Notes under the pieces: generated by a model
What the model was told of the DNA's origin: nothing
The model's database searches: none
The model's input: the letters and a program-made list of their open reading frames with translations, nothing else
Source: JAVXAG01 sp036660615
Lineage (GTDB): Bacteria; Bacillota; Clostridia; Peptostreptococcales; Anaerovoracaceae
Direction of reading: 5' to 3'
Assembly (NCBI GenBank): GCA_036660615.1
Contig: JAVXAG010000009.1
Coordinates: forward strand, 1-26,324
Length of the DNA: 26,324 bases
Made by a program: the position numbers and the translations under genes
In this document: positions 15,669-24,532 of the stretch, piece after piece
Position numbering within the stretch: the stretch's first letter is position 1
Layout: every line of letters starts with the position of its first letter

Positions 15669-15690
15669 AACTAGTGCAAAGTTACTAGTT
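15669..15690. repeat. Inverted repeat in the ftsZ leader
   Basis: AACTAGT (15669-15675) and ACTAGTT (15684-15690) form a 7-bp stem with an 8-nt loop, directly after the ftsQ stop and about 50 nt before ftsZ. No T-tract follows, so it is not an intrinsic terminator. It may be an operator or an mRNA processing/stability hairpin. A TATGAT (15692-15697) follows, but no good -35 accompanies it. Confidence 0.5.
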
Positions 15691-15738
15691 ATATGATAAA
15701 ATAAGTTATATTATGGGAGGAAAGAGAGGCAATCAATT

Positions 15739-16860
15739 ATGTTGCAATTTGATAGTGTTCAAGATAACTCTGCAGTCATAAAGGTCATTGGAGTTGGTGG
15801 TGGCGGATGTAACGCAGTGAATAGAATGATGGAAGCAAACCTTAGAGGTGTAACTTTTATCGCAATTAATACGGATAAACAAGCTTTAAATAGATGCAAC
15901 GCTGAGTTGAAAATTCAAATCGGTGAAAAATTAACTAGAGGATTAGGCGCAGGAGCCAATCCGGAAGTAGGGCAGAGGGCAGCAGAAGAAACTCTTGATG
16001 AAATAACAGGACTTTTAGAAGGTGCCGATATGGTATTTATTACAGCAGGTATGGGAGGCGGTACTGGAACAGGTGCAGCACCTATAATTGCTAAGTCAGC
16101 CAAAGATTTAGGAATATTAACTGTCGGCGTAGTTACAAAACCTTTTTCATTTGAAGGCAAAAAGAGAAGAGATCAAGCCGAGTTGGGAATTGATTTCCTG
16201 AAAAAGTATGTAGATTCACTTGTAATCGTTCCAAACGACAAACTTCTACAAAACTGTGAAAAGAATACATCTATGCTGGAAGCTTTTGATATGGCTGATG
16301 ATGTTCTAAAACAAGGTGTACAAGGTATATCTGATTTGATTTCAGATTTTGCATTGATAAACGTGGACTTTGCCGATGTTAAGTCAGTTATGACAGACAG
16401 AGGTATTGCACATATGGGAGTCGGCCATGGAAGTGGCGAAGGCAGAGCTAGCCAAGCAGTTAAAAGTGCGGTGGAAAGTCCATTGCTTGAGACTACGATT
16501 GCTGGTGCAAAGGCAATTTTACTTTATGTCTCCGGTGGATATGACCTTGGCATGTTAGAAGTAAACGAAATCGCAAGCCTAGTAGAAGAGAAAGCAGATA
16601 GAGAAGCAATTCTAATATTTGGTGCGGCAGTAAGCGAAGAAATGAATGAAGAAATTGCAATTACTGTTATTGCAACAGGCTTTGGTGAAGGCTTAGATGG
16701 AAGTCCAATAAACTATGGTGAAAAATTAGAATCAGGAATTCCAGTAGTTACAGAAGATGGACTGACTGGAAGAGAAGTTGATTTGACAGATATTTTCAGT
16801 GAGACAGAAAATGAAGATCAGATGGATTCAAAATTTGACATTCCAGATTTTTTAAGATAG
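15739..16860 (+). CDS. ftsZ: Cell division GTPase FtsZ
   Basis: Tubulin-like GTPase that polymerises into the Z ring. It has 373 residues, with the N-terminal nucleotide loop GVGGGGCNAVN, the tubulin signature GMGGGTGTG at 104-112, KPFSFEGKKR, and the T7 synergy loop NVDFADVKSVM that completes the active site of the next subunit. A short variable linker leads to the conserved C-terminal peptide FDIPDFLR, the docking site for membrane anchors and ZapA-type partners. The leader is 72 nt with GAGAGG (15724-15729) nine nt before ATG. A strong terminator follows. ftsA is absent from this window. Confidence 0.98.
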   Translation: MLQFDSVQDNSAVIKVIGVGGGGCNAVNRMMEANLRGVTFIAINTDKQALNRCNAELKIQIGEKLTRGLGAGANPEVGQRAAEETLDEITGLLEGADMVFITAGMGGGTGTGAAPIIAKSAKDLGILTVGVVTKPFSFEGKKRRDQAELGIDFLKKYVDSLVIVPNDKLLQNCEKNTSMLEAFDMADDVLKQGVQGISDLISDFALINVDFADVKSVMTDRGIAHMGVGHGSGEGRASQAVKSAVESPLLETTIAGAKAILLYVSGGYDLGMLEVNEIASLVEEKADREAILIFGAAVSEEMNEEIAITVIATGFGEGLDGSPINYGEKLESGIPVVTEDGLTGREVDLTDIFSETENEDQMDSKFDIPDFLR

Positions 16861-16876
16861 AAAATTAAGCAATTTT

Positions 16877-16904
16877 AAAGCCGGTTAATTAATGCCGGCT
16901 TTTT
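16877..16904 (+). terminator. Intrinsic terminator after ftsZ
   Basis: AAAGCCGG (16877-16884) pairs perfectly with CCGGCTTT (16895-16902), with a 10-nt loop and five T overlapping the end of the stem. It lies 16 nt past the ftsZ stop and marks the end of the dcw transcription block. Confidence 0.88.
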
Positions 16905-16927
16905 CAGTGATTAGTATTGAGAGAGAT

Positions 16928-17707
16928 ATGAGAAAAGAAATAACATCAACTCAAAACAGAATATATAAGCTATGCACTCAATTATCGGCAAAGAAGTATA
17001 GAGATAGAGAAAACCGATATATCATCGAGGGTGAAAATCTTATTGACGAAGCCATAAAATGTGGGGCGAAGATAGATTGCATAATATTTAGAGAGGGTAC
17101 GACATTTAATGTTAATGGAGTATCACAAATCGATGAATATACTATGCCAGAAAAGCTATTTAATACTTTGGCACAGACAGAAACTAGCCAAGGGATATTA
17201 GCTATTGTTGAAAAACCCCCAGTTGACATAGAAAGTGTAAAGACAAAGAATAAGTTAGAAGATAACATTGTGATTCTTGATAGATTGCAAGATCCGGGAA
17301 ACATCGGCACGATTATTAGAACGGCTGATGCGGCTGGGTACTTGGCAGTGATAACTATAAAGGGAACTGGAGATGTATTCTCCCCCAAAGTTGTTAGGGC
17401 GGCCACTGGTTCAGTCTTTAGGATCCCTATTATTTTAGTCGAGGATAATAGGGAATTGCTCCAGCTAGTTACTGACTTAAACAAAAGACTAGTAGCCACA
17501 GCTTTTGACACCGACAACTTTTATTATGACCAAGATTTATCCAAAGGGATTGCCCTTGTCATTGGAAACGAAGGCAACGGAATCTCAGAAGAATTAATCC
17601 AAAAGGCGGACATAAAAGTGAAGATACCTATGGAAGGTAATATAGAATCATTAAATGCATCTGTTGCGGCAGGCATACTTATGTATGAAGCTATGAGATG
17701 CAAATAG
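16928..17707 (+). CDS. SpoU/TrmH-family RNA 2'-O-methyltransferase
   Basis: SPOUT-fold methyltransferase, 259 residues. The N-terminal part (about 1-100) resembles the substrate-binding domain of RlmB/TsnR-like proteins (STQNRIYK, KYRDRENRYIIEGE). The catalytic domain has all three SpoU motifs: LQDPGNIGTIIRTAD with N125 and R131, IGNEGNG at 213-218, and IPMEGNIESLNASVAAG near the C-terminus. The start ATG 16928 gives the family-typical N-terminus. An upstream in-frame ATG at 16892 lies inside the terminator hairpin and is rejected. The SD is weak (GAGAG). Target, rRNA or tRNA, cannot be told. It is probably co-transcribed with pheS, 30 nt downstream. Confidence 0.9.
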   Translation: MRKEITSTQNRIYKLCTQLSAKKYRDRENRYIIEGENLIDEAIKCGAKIDCIIFREGTTFNVNGVSQIDEYTMPEKLFNTLAQTETSQGILAIVEKPPVDIESVKTKNKLEDNIVILDRLQDPGNIGTIIRTADAAGYLAVITIKGTGDVFSPKVVRAATGSVFRIPIILVEDNRELLQLVTDLNKRLVATAFDTDNFYYDQDLSKGIALVIGNEGNGISEELIQKADIKVKIPMEGNIESLNASVAAGILMYEAMRCK

Positions 17708-17737
17708 TTAAATTATAATGTTAGAGAGGTTAAATTA

Positions 17738-18760
17738 ATGCAAACTCAATTAAATACAATATTGGAAGAAGCGAAGAAACAATTAGGCAAAGCTTCTACT
17801 ATTGCAGAAACAGAAGACATAAGAGTAAAGGTCTTAGGGAAAAAAGGACAGCTTACAGAAATTTTACGTTCAATGGGGAAACTTTCTCCAGATGATAGAA
17901 AAGCTTTGGGAATGGCAGCTAATCAGGTTAGAGCAGACATAGAAAATATGCTGACAGAAAAATTTGATGCCATAAAAGAAGAAGTAAGAGAAGCAAAGTT
18001 TAAGGCAGAGAAAATAGATGTAACTGAGCCAGGCGAAACAGTAGTTTTAGGCGCAAAGCATCCACTTACAGTGACTATAGAAGAAATATCCAGAGTTTTT
18101 AAGTCAATGGGATTCTTTATTGAAGAAGGACCAGAAGTTGAAACGGTATTCAATAACTTTGATGCCCTAAATGCTGGCCCAAATCATCCGGCAAGGGATT
18201 ACACTGATACTTTCTACATCACACCGGATACACTTCTTAGAACACAGACATCACCAGTACAGATAAGGACTTTATTGAAAGAAAAACCACCAATAAGAAT
18301 CTTGTCACCAGGAAGATGTTTTAGATGCGATACACCAGATGCAACCCATTCACCTATGTTCCACCAAGTTGAGGGACTAGTAGTAGATGAGGGAATTACT
18401 ATGGCGGATCTAAAAGGTGTTCTTGACAGCTTTGCTAAGCAAATGTTTGGTTCAGAAGTAAAGACAAAATTTAGACCTCATCACTTCCCATTTACAGAGC
18501 CATCAGCAGAGATGGACGTTTCGTGCTTCAAGTGCGGAGGAAAAGGATGTAGAGTATGTAAGGGCAGCGGATGGATAGAAATATTAGGATGCGGAATGGT
18601 TCATCCACATGTGTTAAAAGTTGGCAAAATTGATACAGAAAAGTATACAGGTTTTGCATTTGGCATGGGTGTTGAAAGAATTGCTATGCTTAGATACGGA
18701 ATTGACGATATAAGATTGATGTACGAAAACGATATGCGATTCATCAATCAATTCAAATAG
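17738..18760 (+). CDS. pheS: Phenylalanyl-tRNA synthetase alpha subunit
   Basis: Catalytic subunit of the alpha2beta2 enzyme that charges tRNA-Phe. It has 340 residues: an N-terminal coiled-coil arm (about 1-90), then the class II core with motif 2 around FHQVEGLVVDEG and motif 3 GFAFGMGVERIAMLRYGI. A CFKC...CRVC zinc-knuckle-like insert is present, as in many Firmicute PheS. The alanine of the FAFG block that controls selectivity against p-halo-phenylalanine is wild type. SD GAGAGG precedes ATG. Only 30 nt separate it from the upstream gene, so there is no room for a T-box leader. pheT follows after 10 nt. Confidence 0.97.
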   Translation: MQTQLNTILEEAKKQLGKASTIAETEDIRVKVLGKKGQLTEILRSMGKLSPDDRKALGMAANQVRADIENMLTEKFDAIKEEVREAKFKAEKIDVTEPGETVVLGAKHPLTVTIEEISRVFKSMGFFIEEGPEVETVFNNFDALNAGPNHPARDYTDTFYITPDTLLRTQTSPVQIRTLLKEKPPIRILSPGRCFRCDTPDATHSPMFHQVEGLVVDEGITMADLKGVLDSFAKQMFGSEVKTKFRPHHFPFTEPSAEMDVSCFKCGGKGCRVCKGSGWIEILGCGMVHPHVLKVGKIDTEKYTGFAFGMGVERIAMLRYGIDDIRLMYENDMRFINQFK

Positions 18761-18770
18761 GAGGTGCCAG

Positions 18771-21209
18771 ATGTTAGTTTCAATAGAATGGTTAAAAGAA
18801 TATACAGATGTAAATGTGGACACAGTTGAATTCTGTGACAGAATGATTATGTCGGGTTCAAATATAGAAACATGTGAAAATTTAGGAGAAGATATCCACA
18901 ATGTTAAGGTGGGTAAGATTGTAAAGATAGAAAAGCATCCAGATGCGGACAAACTGGTAATTTGCCAACTTGACTTTGGCACAGGACAGCTTTGCCAAAT
19001 CGTTACAGGTGCTACAAATGTCTTTGAGGGAGCTTATGTTCCAGTTGCAGTTGACGGAAGTGTAATCCCAGGGCCTCTTCATGGCCAACCAAAACAAGAG
19101 GGTGGCGTAACTATCTCAAAAGGCCAGCTAAGAGGAGTAGAATCAAATGGAATGCTTTGCTCAGCCAGTGAACTTGGTTTCGATGATAAAGTAGTGCCAA
19201 TTGTTCACAAAGATGGAATATGGATTCTTGAAGGCGAATATCAACTAGGTCAAGACCTTGTAACAGCCCTTGGCTTAAAAGACTCCGTAGTTGATTTTGA
19301 AATCACACCAAACAGAGCAGACTGCCTATCTATGATAGGAATGGCTAGAGAAGCCGCTGCTACTTTTGGCACAGAACTAAAATATCCTGATTTGGAAATT
19401 GCTCATGGCAAGGGCGATGCAAAAGAATACATTGAAGTAGAAGTCAAATCGGATTTATGTAAAAGATATACAGCAAGAATTATCAAAGATGTCAAAATTG
19501 AGCAATCACCATGGTGGTTACAAAAGAGATTGATACACGCAGGTATGAGACCTATAAACAACATCGTTGACATTACAAACTACGTAATGCTTGAATATGG
19601 TCAACCTTTACACGCTTTTGATATTAGAAGTATTGCAGGAAATAAAATTATAGTCGACACAGCCAAGGAAGGCGAAAAGTTTACTAGCCTTGATCAGGTT
19701 GAAAGAACTTTGACGGAAGATATGTTGATGATAAACGACGGAGAAAAAGCCGTTGCAATTGCAGGTGTTATGGGTGGACTAAATTCAGAAATACTTGACG
19801 ATACAAGTACAATCGTAATAGAATCGGCTAACTTCAATGGAGATAGCATAAGGGCGACATCAAAGAAATTGACTTTGAGAACTGAAGCTTCTGGAAGATA
19901 TGAAAAAGGAATTGATCCTAACTTATGCGAGGCAGCAGCTGACAGAGTTTGCAAATTAGTTGAAATGCTTAATGCAGGCACAGTTGTAGGTGGATCAGTG
20001 GACGTTTACAAAAACGTTGAAAAGGCAAAACCTGTAGAAGTGAGAGTTAGCAGAGTAAACCATGTTCTTGGTATTGATGTACCTAGAAAGTTTATGGTAG
20101 ATGTATTTGAAAGCCTTGAAATGAAAGTCAAAGGTATTGGAGATGTAATGACTGTTACTCCGCCAACTATTAGACAGGATTTAGTAGAGGAAATCGACTT
20201 TGTTGAAGAAGTAGCCAGAATGTATGGATATGACAAGATGCCGGTTACTTTACCAAGAGGTAACAATGAGTCAGGTCAGTCAAAGGAGCGTTCCCTAAGA
20301 GACCTTGCAAGAAACACAATGTGCGGAATGGGCGCTAATGAGATTCAGACATATTCATTTGTTAGTCCAAAGGGTGTAGACAATGTAAGAATTGCAGAAG
20401 ATTCTTGGGAAAGAGCTTTTGTTGAAATAATCAATCCATTAGGAGAGGAAAACTCTGTAATGAGAACAATCCTTACTCCAAATATGATGGAGGTTCTTGG
20501 AAGAAACTACTCCAGAAATATAGACAGAGTAAAAGCATTTGAAATTGGAAACACTTTCTTGAAAAATTACATCAGTGCAGACAGTTTACCTGATGAGCAG
20601 GATTCAATGTGTATTGGTCTTTATGGGAAAGGTGAAAGCTTCTTTACTCTAAAGGGAATAGTTGTTGAACTACTGGCAAGACTTGGAATTGAAGACTTAC
20701 AATTTGTTGCAGAGACAGAATATGGAGTGTATCACCCAGGAAGATGTGCTAGAATTGTAGCAAGCAAAGCTGGAGAAGAAATTGAACTTGGAATCATGGG
20801 AGAAGTACATCCTGAGGTTACAAAGAAATATGGAATTGGAACAGAATGTTACTGCTGTGAATTAATGTTTAATGTAGTAAATGAACTTTCCGATACTACA
20901 ATTTCTTATTCACAGTTGCCAAAATATCCATCAACATCAAGGGATATTGCGTTGCTTGTAGATGACAGTGTATCTGTTGGAGAAATAGAAAAAGTAATTA
21001 AAGAAGCGGCATCAGAAATTCTTAGAGAAGTAAAGCTATTTGATGTTTATAAGGGCAAGCAAGTTGAGGACGGCAAGAAAAGTGTTGCCTTTACTCTAAC
21101 GTATAGACATAATGACAAGACTTTGACAGAGGAAGATGTTGCAAAGGTTCACAATAATGTATTGGAGGCATTGAAAGAAAAAGTAAATGCTAATTTACGT
21201 GAAATATAA
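18771..21209 (+). CDS. pheT: Phenylalanyl-tRNA synthetase beta subunit
   Basis: Beta subunit with editing and tRNA-binding functions, 812 residues, full length. Domain order: an EMAP-like tRNA-binding domain at about 40-150 (GKIVKIEKHPDADKL), a B3/B4 editing domain in the middle (MRPINNIVDITNYVMLE), a B5 domain at about 400-480, a catalytic-like core (FEIGNTFL), and the C-terminal FDX-ACB anticodon-binding domain (about 718-811, KYPSTSRDIALLVD). SD GGAGGTG is near perfect, directly after the pheS stop. It is cotranscribed with pheS and probably zapA, which starts 10 nt after its stop. Confidence 0.97.
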   Translation: MLVSIEWLKEYTDVNVDTVEFCDRMIMSGSNIETCENLGEDIHNVKVGKIVKIEKHPDADKLVICQLDFGTGQLCQIVTGATNVFEGAYVPVAVDGSVIPGPLHGQPKQEGGVTISKGQLRGVESNGMLCSASELGFDDKVVPIVHKDGIWILEGEYQLGQDLVTALGLKDSVVDFEITPNRADCLSMIGMAREAAATFGTELKYPDLEIAHGKGDAKEYIEVEVKSDLCKRYTARIIKDVKIEQSPWWLQKRLIHAGMRPINNIVDITNYVMLEYGQPLHAFDIRSIAGNKIIVDTAKEGEKFTSLDQVERTLTEDMLMINDGEKAVAIAGVMGGLNSEILDDTSTIVIESANFNGDSIRATSKKLTLRTEASGRYEKGIDPNLCEAAADRVCKLVEMLNAGTVVGGSVDVYKNVEKAKPVEVRVSRVNHVLGIDVPRKFMVDVFESLEMKVKGIGDVMTVTPPTIRQDLVEEIDFVEEVARMYGYDKMPVTLPRGNNESGQSKERSLRDLARNTMCGMGANEIQTYSFVSPKGVDNVRIAEDSWERAFVEIINPLGEENSVMRTILTPNMMEVLGRNYSRNIDRVKAFEIGNTFLKNYISADSLPDEQDSMCIGLYGKGESFFTLKGIVVELLARLGIEDLQFVAETEYGVYHPGRCARIVASKAGEEIELGIMGEVHPEVTKKYGIGTECYCCELMFNVVNELSDTTISYSQLPKYPSTSRDIALLVDDSVSVGEIEKVIKEAASEILREVKLFDVYKGKQVEDGKKSVAFTLTYRHNDKTLTEEDVAKVHNNVLEALKEKVNANLREI

Positions 21210-21219
21210 GGAGTGAATT

Positions 21220-21687
21220 ATGGAGACAAATAAAGTAAGTGTAAAGATTTTTGGTCAGGAATATATCATAGCTGGAGAAAAGTCCAAAGAAGATATTGAA
21301 AAAATTGCACAGTATGTCGATAGCAAGATGAAACTAATCGGTAGAGTGTGCAATGATGGTGGGGCTGGAAAAATAGCAATACTTTCTTCCATTAACATTG
21401 CCGAGGAATATTTTGAGGCACTTGAACAGGTAGAAAACTTAAAAGTAACAAAAGTGCAATTAGAAAATGACTCGAAGTACTATTTGAAAATGTGGGAAGA
21501 TGCAAAGAAAAACTTTATTCATTACAAAGATAGTGTTTTGGATATGAAAACTCAGAAAAAAGAGAGTGATGACAGATTCAAGGAACTAAAAGATCAATGT
21601 AGTGAGTACGAAAACTCTTTCTTCGAACTGCAGATGGAGAATATAAAACTAAAAAATGAAATAGAGAAGCTAAAAAATAATAGATAA
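21220..21687 (+). CDS. zapA: Cell division protein ZapA
   Basis: Cytoplasmic Z-ring-associated protein that bundles FtsZ filaments. The N-terminal ZapA domain is visible at about 5-60 (VSVKIFGQEYIIAGE, IAQYVDSKMKLIG), followed by a helix and a long Lys/Glu-rich coiled coil to residue 155. This is longer than the roughly 85-110 residues of the best known ZapAs, with the extra length all coiled coil. SD GGAG lies just after the pheT stop. Placement between pheT and mutS2 is common in Firmicutes. It links this block to ftsZ about 4.4 kb upstream. Confidence 0.88.
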   Translation: METNKVSVKIFGQEYIIAGEKSKEDIEKIAQYVDSKMKLIGRVCNDGGAGKIAILSSINIAEEYFEALEQVENLKVTKVQLENDSKYYLKMWEDAKKNFIHYKDSVLDMKTQKKESDDRFKELKDQCSEYENSFFELQMENIKLKNEIEKLKNNR

Positions 21688-21702
21688 ATGTAAAGGATTA
21701 GT

Positions 21703-24081
21703 ATGAATAAAAAGGCACTAGGCGTTTTGGAATATAATAAAATAATAGAGATGCTTGCTGAACAGGCAGGCTCAGAAATGGCAAAAAACATCATCTCTGA
21801 GCTTAAGCCTTATACTGATGTGCATACAATTAAAGATGAACTAAGGTCAACTACGGAAGCAGTTGACCTTATTGTCCATAAAGGGCCACTGCCAATTGGT
21901 GGGTTTTATGACATAAATGGGTGTCTAAACCTAGCTAGAAAAGGTGGAACTTTGACTATGAAACAGCTGCTGCAAGTTCACTATAACTTGTCTATCGCTA
22001 GAAGAGTAGTATCTTTTTTAAAGGCAGACTTACCACCACTACCAACGATAATGTCTATGGTGGAATTGATTGTAACCCTTCCACAGCTTGAGGACAATAT
22101 TGACAGGTGCATTTTGTCAGAAGATGAAATGGCAGATAATGCTTCATCAGAATTAAAAGACATTAGGCGAGGAATAATAAGACAAAACGAGGCAATAAAA
22201 AATAGGATGAACCAGATTTTGAGTTCATCGGACAACAAGACATATCTTCAAGATGCTATTGTTACAATGAGGGACGGCAGATATGTAATACCAGTTAAAA
22301 TGGAGCATAAGACGAAGTTTCCGGGAATTGTTCATGATCAATCAGCTACAGGTGCAACGTTATTTGTTGAACCACAGGTAATTGTCAATCTAAACAATGA
22401 GTTAAGGCAGCTAGAACTTGCCGAGAAAGCGGAGATAGATCGTATTTTGGCTGAACTATCAGGCAATGTTGCAGAACATTACCACGATATGGTAAACAAC
22501 CAAAAGCTTCTTGTAGAGCTTGATTGCATACAAGCAAAGGGTAAATTGTCTTGTAAAATGTCGGGGGAAGAACCAACAATAAATGAAAATGGATATCTTG
22601 AGATTATAGAGGGACGGCACCCATTAATTGATGGGAAAAAAGTAGTTCCGATTACCGTATCCGTTGGAAAAAGGTATAGAACTCTTGTGGTCACTGGGCC
22701 AAATACAGGAGGAAAAACCGTAACATTGAAAACTATAGGACTTTTGGCAATGATGACACAGACTGGACTTCACATTCCGGCATCGTCATTAAGTCAAATG
22801 CCTATTTATGAAAATATATTTGCAGACATAGGAGACGAGCAAAGTATTGAGCAAAGTCTTAGTACATTTTCTTCTCACATGAAAAATATTGTTGAGATAG
22901 TTCAGAACACAGATGTAAACTCACTTGTCTTGCTAGATGAACTGGGAGCGGGGACGGACCCTACTGAGGGAGCAGCCTTAGCTATATCAATTCTTGAAGA
23001 TTTGTATGGACATCAGGCGACAACCATAGCGACAACACATTACAATGAAATAAAAAAGTATGCACTTTCAACAGAAGGTGTGGAAAACGCATCTATGGAG
23101 TTTGATGTAAAAACATTGAGCCCAACATATAGACTTTCTATCGGCATACCAGGTAAATCCAACGCCTTTGAAATTTCAAGGAAACTGGGATTACCATCTT
23201 CAATTATTGACAGAGCTGGACTTTTGATAGAGCGGGGAGATATACAGTTTGAAGAAGTGTTAAATGTCATAGAGGCTGATAAAAAGCGGGCTGAAGAAGA
23301 AAGAGATGAAGCAATAATAATCAATCTTGCCATGAAAAAGAAGCAGGAAGAAGTTGAAAGAAAAATTGCCAGTCTTGAGAAACAACAGCGGCAACTTATA
23401 AGTGATGCAAAAGAAGAAGCTCGTGATATAATAAAAGAGGCAAGAGAAACTGCAGTGGAAGTCCAGAAGGAACTCAAAGAGCTTAACAGGTTAGAGAGTA
23501 TGGGCGAGAGAAACAAGCAGTTTGATCAGACAAAGAAGAAGCTTAGGGATAAAGAAAACAAGTATTCGGAGCGAATTATAAAAGAGGTTAACAGTAATCC
23601 TGTCAATGTAGATAAATTGAAGATTGGCGATAGAATAAAGTTGTTATCTCTTGGACAAAACGGAGAAATTCTCACTTTGCCAGATGACAAGGGCGACTTG
23701 ATGGTGAAGATTGGCATAATGAAAGTCAATGTCAACATCGAAGATCTAATGTTAATTACTGAAGGAAAGAAAAAATCTGTAGGTTCAAAAGGCTCCAAGT
23801 ATGGTACAATGTACAAATATAAAGCACAAAACGTTTCCATTTCTATAAACGTCCAAGGTGAGAGCCTAGACAATGCAGTTATGGATGTTGACAAATACCT
23901 AGATGATGCCTATATTGCAGGGCTAAAACAAGTTACTGTAATTCATGGCAGAGGCGAAGGGGTTCTAAAGAATGGATTGCGAGATTTATTTAAAAGCCAT
24001 AAACATGTAGAATCTTTTAGAAAAGGAGGATACAATGAAGGTGGAGAAGGCGTAACCATAGTAAAAATTAAAACGGAGTAA
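21703..24081 (+). CDS. mutS2: MutS2 family ATPase with Smr domain
   Basis: MutS paralogue without the mismatch-recognition domain. By family it acts on collided ribosomes and/or branched DNA. It has 792 residues: an N-terminal core/clamp helical region, an ATPase with Walker A GPNTGGKT at 332-339, Walker B LVLLDELGAGTD, TTHYNE further on, a long charged coiled coil (about 515-640), a KOW-like segment and a C-terminal Smr domain (about 712-792). In Smr, the HGRGEG motif (748-753) is intact, but the usual LDLRG motif reads INVQG at 715-719, lacking its acidic and basic residues. DUF523 starts 4 nt after the stop. Confidence 0.95.
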   Translation: MNKKALGVLEYNKIIEMLAEQAGSEMAKNIISELKPYTDVHTIKDELRSTTEAVDLIVHKGPLPIGGFYDINGCLNLARKGGTLTMKQLLQVHYNLSIARRVVSFLKADLPPLPTIMSMVELIVTLPQLEDNIDRCILSEDEMADNASSELKDIRRGIIRQNEAIKNRMNQILSSSDNKTYLQDAIVTMRDGRYVIPVKMEHKTKFPGIVHDQSATGATLFVEPQVIVNLNNELRQLELAEKAEIDRILAELSGNVAEHYHDMVNNQKLLVELDCIQAKGKLSCKMSGEEPTINENGYLEIIEGRHPLIDGKKVVPITVSVGKRYRTLVVTGPNTGGKTVTLKTIGLLAMMTQTGLHIPASSLSQMPIYENIFADIGDEQSIEQSLSTFSSHMKNIVEIVQNTDVNSLVLLDELGAGTDPTEGAALAISILEDLYGHQATTIATTHYNEIKKYALSTEGVENASMEFDVKTLSPTYRLSIGIPGKSNAFEISRKLGLPSSIIDRAGLLIERGDIQFEEVLNVIEADKKRAEEERDEAIIINLAMKKKQEEVERKIASLEKQQRQLISDAKEEARDIIKEARETAVEVQKELKELNRLESMGERNKQFDQTKKKLRDKENKYSERIIKEVNSNPVNVDKLKIGDRIKLLSLGQNGEILTLPDDKGDLMVKIGIMKVNVNIEDLMLITEGKKKSVGSKGSKYGTMYKYKAQNVSISINVQGESLDNAVMDVDKYLDDAYIAGLKQVTVIHGRGEGVLKNGLRDLFKSHKHVESFRKGGYNEGGEGVTIVKIKTE

Positions 24082-24085
24082 GATA

Positions 24086-24532
24086 ATGTATTTGATTAGT
24101 GGATGTTTGCTTGGAAATAACTGTAAGTATAGTGGCGGAAATAACTATAATGATGATGTTGTAGAATTTTGCAAAAGTCACAGTTATGTTCCAGTATGTC
24201 CAGAAGGTATCAGTGGATTACCTACGCCAAGGCCACCTGCAGAAATTGTTTGTGGCAAGGTGATAGACAAGAATGGAAAAGACGTAACGGAAGCATTTGA
24301 AAGAGGAGCGAAGCTTTCTTTTGAACAGGCTATTTACGCTTCAAAAGAAGCAGGTGAGATAATAGAGGGTGCAATCCTAAAGGCAAACAGTCCCTCCTGT
24401 GGAAGTGGTCAGATTTATGACGGAACATTCGGCAATGTATTGATCCAAGGTGATGGATACTTTGCAAAATTATTAAAAGAAAATGGTATCAAAGTTATTA
24501 CAGATAAGGAGATAAACAATGGTAAATTTTAA
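24086..24532 (+). CDS. DUF523 family protein (TudS-like, putative Fe-S desulfidase)
   Basis: Small cytoplasmic protein of 148 residues matching DUF523: SGCLLGNNCKYSGG at the start, PVCPEGISGLPTPRPPAEI in the middle and SPSCGSGQIYDG near residue 103. Conserved cysteines at about residues 7, 13, 38 and 104 are present. In the characterised member TudS (2-thiouracil desulfurase), three such cysteines hold a [4Fe-4S] cluster that removes sulphur from thiolated pyrimidines. Similar chemistry here is inference. Another thiolated substrate is possible. The SD GGAG lies inside the mutS2 3' end (4-nt spacer), and the gene overlaps argS by 14 nt, so it is embedded in the operon. Confidence 0.87.
   Translation: MYLISGCLLGNNCKYSGGNNYNDDVVEFCKSHSYVPVCPEGISGLPTPRPPAEIVCGKVIDKNGKDVTEAFERGAKLSFEQAIYASKEAGEIIEGAILKANSPSCGSGQIYDGTFGNVLIQGDGYFAKLLKENGIKVITDKEINNGKF

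Noticed and set aside
16892..16927. Upstream ATG for the SpoU-family methyltransferase
   Set aside because: It lies inside the ftsZ terminator hairpin and lacks an SD; the ATG at 16928 gives the family N-terminus.
17708..17737. T-box leader before pheS
   Set aside because: Only 30 nt separate the genes, and no specifier loop or antiterminator can fit.
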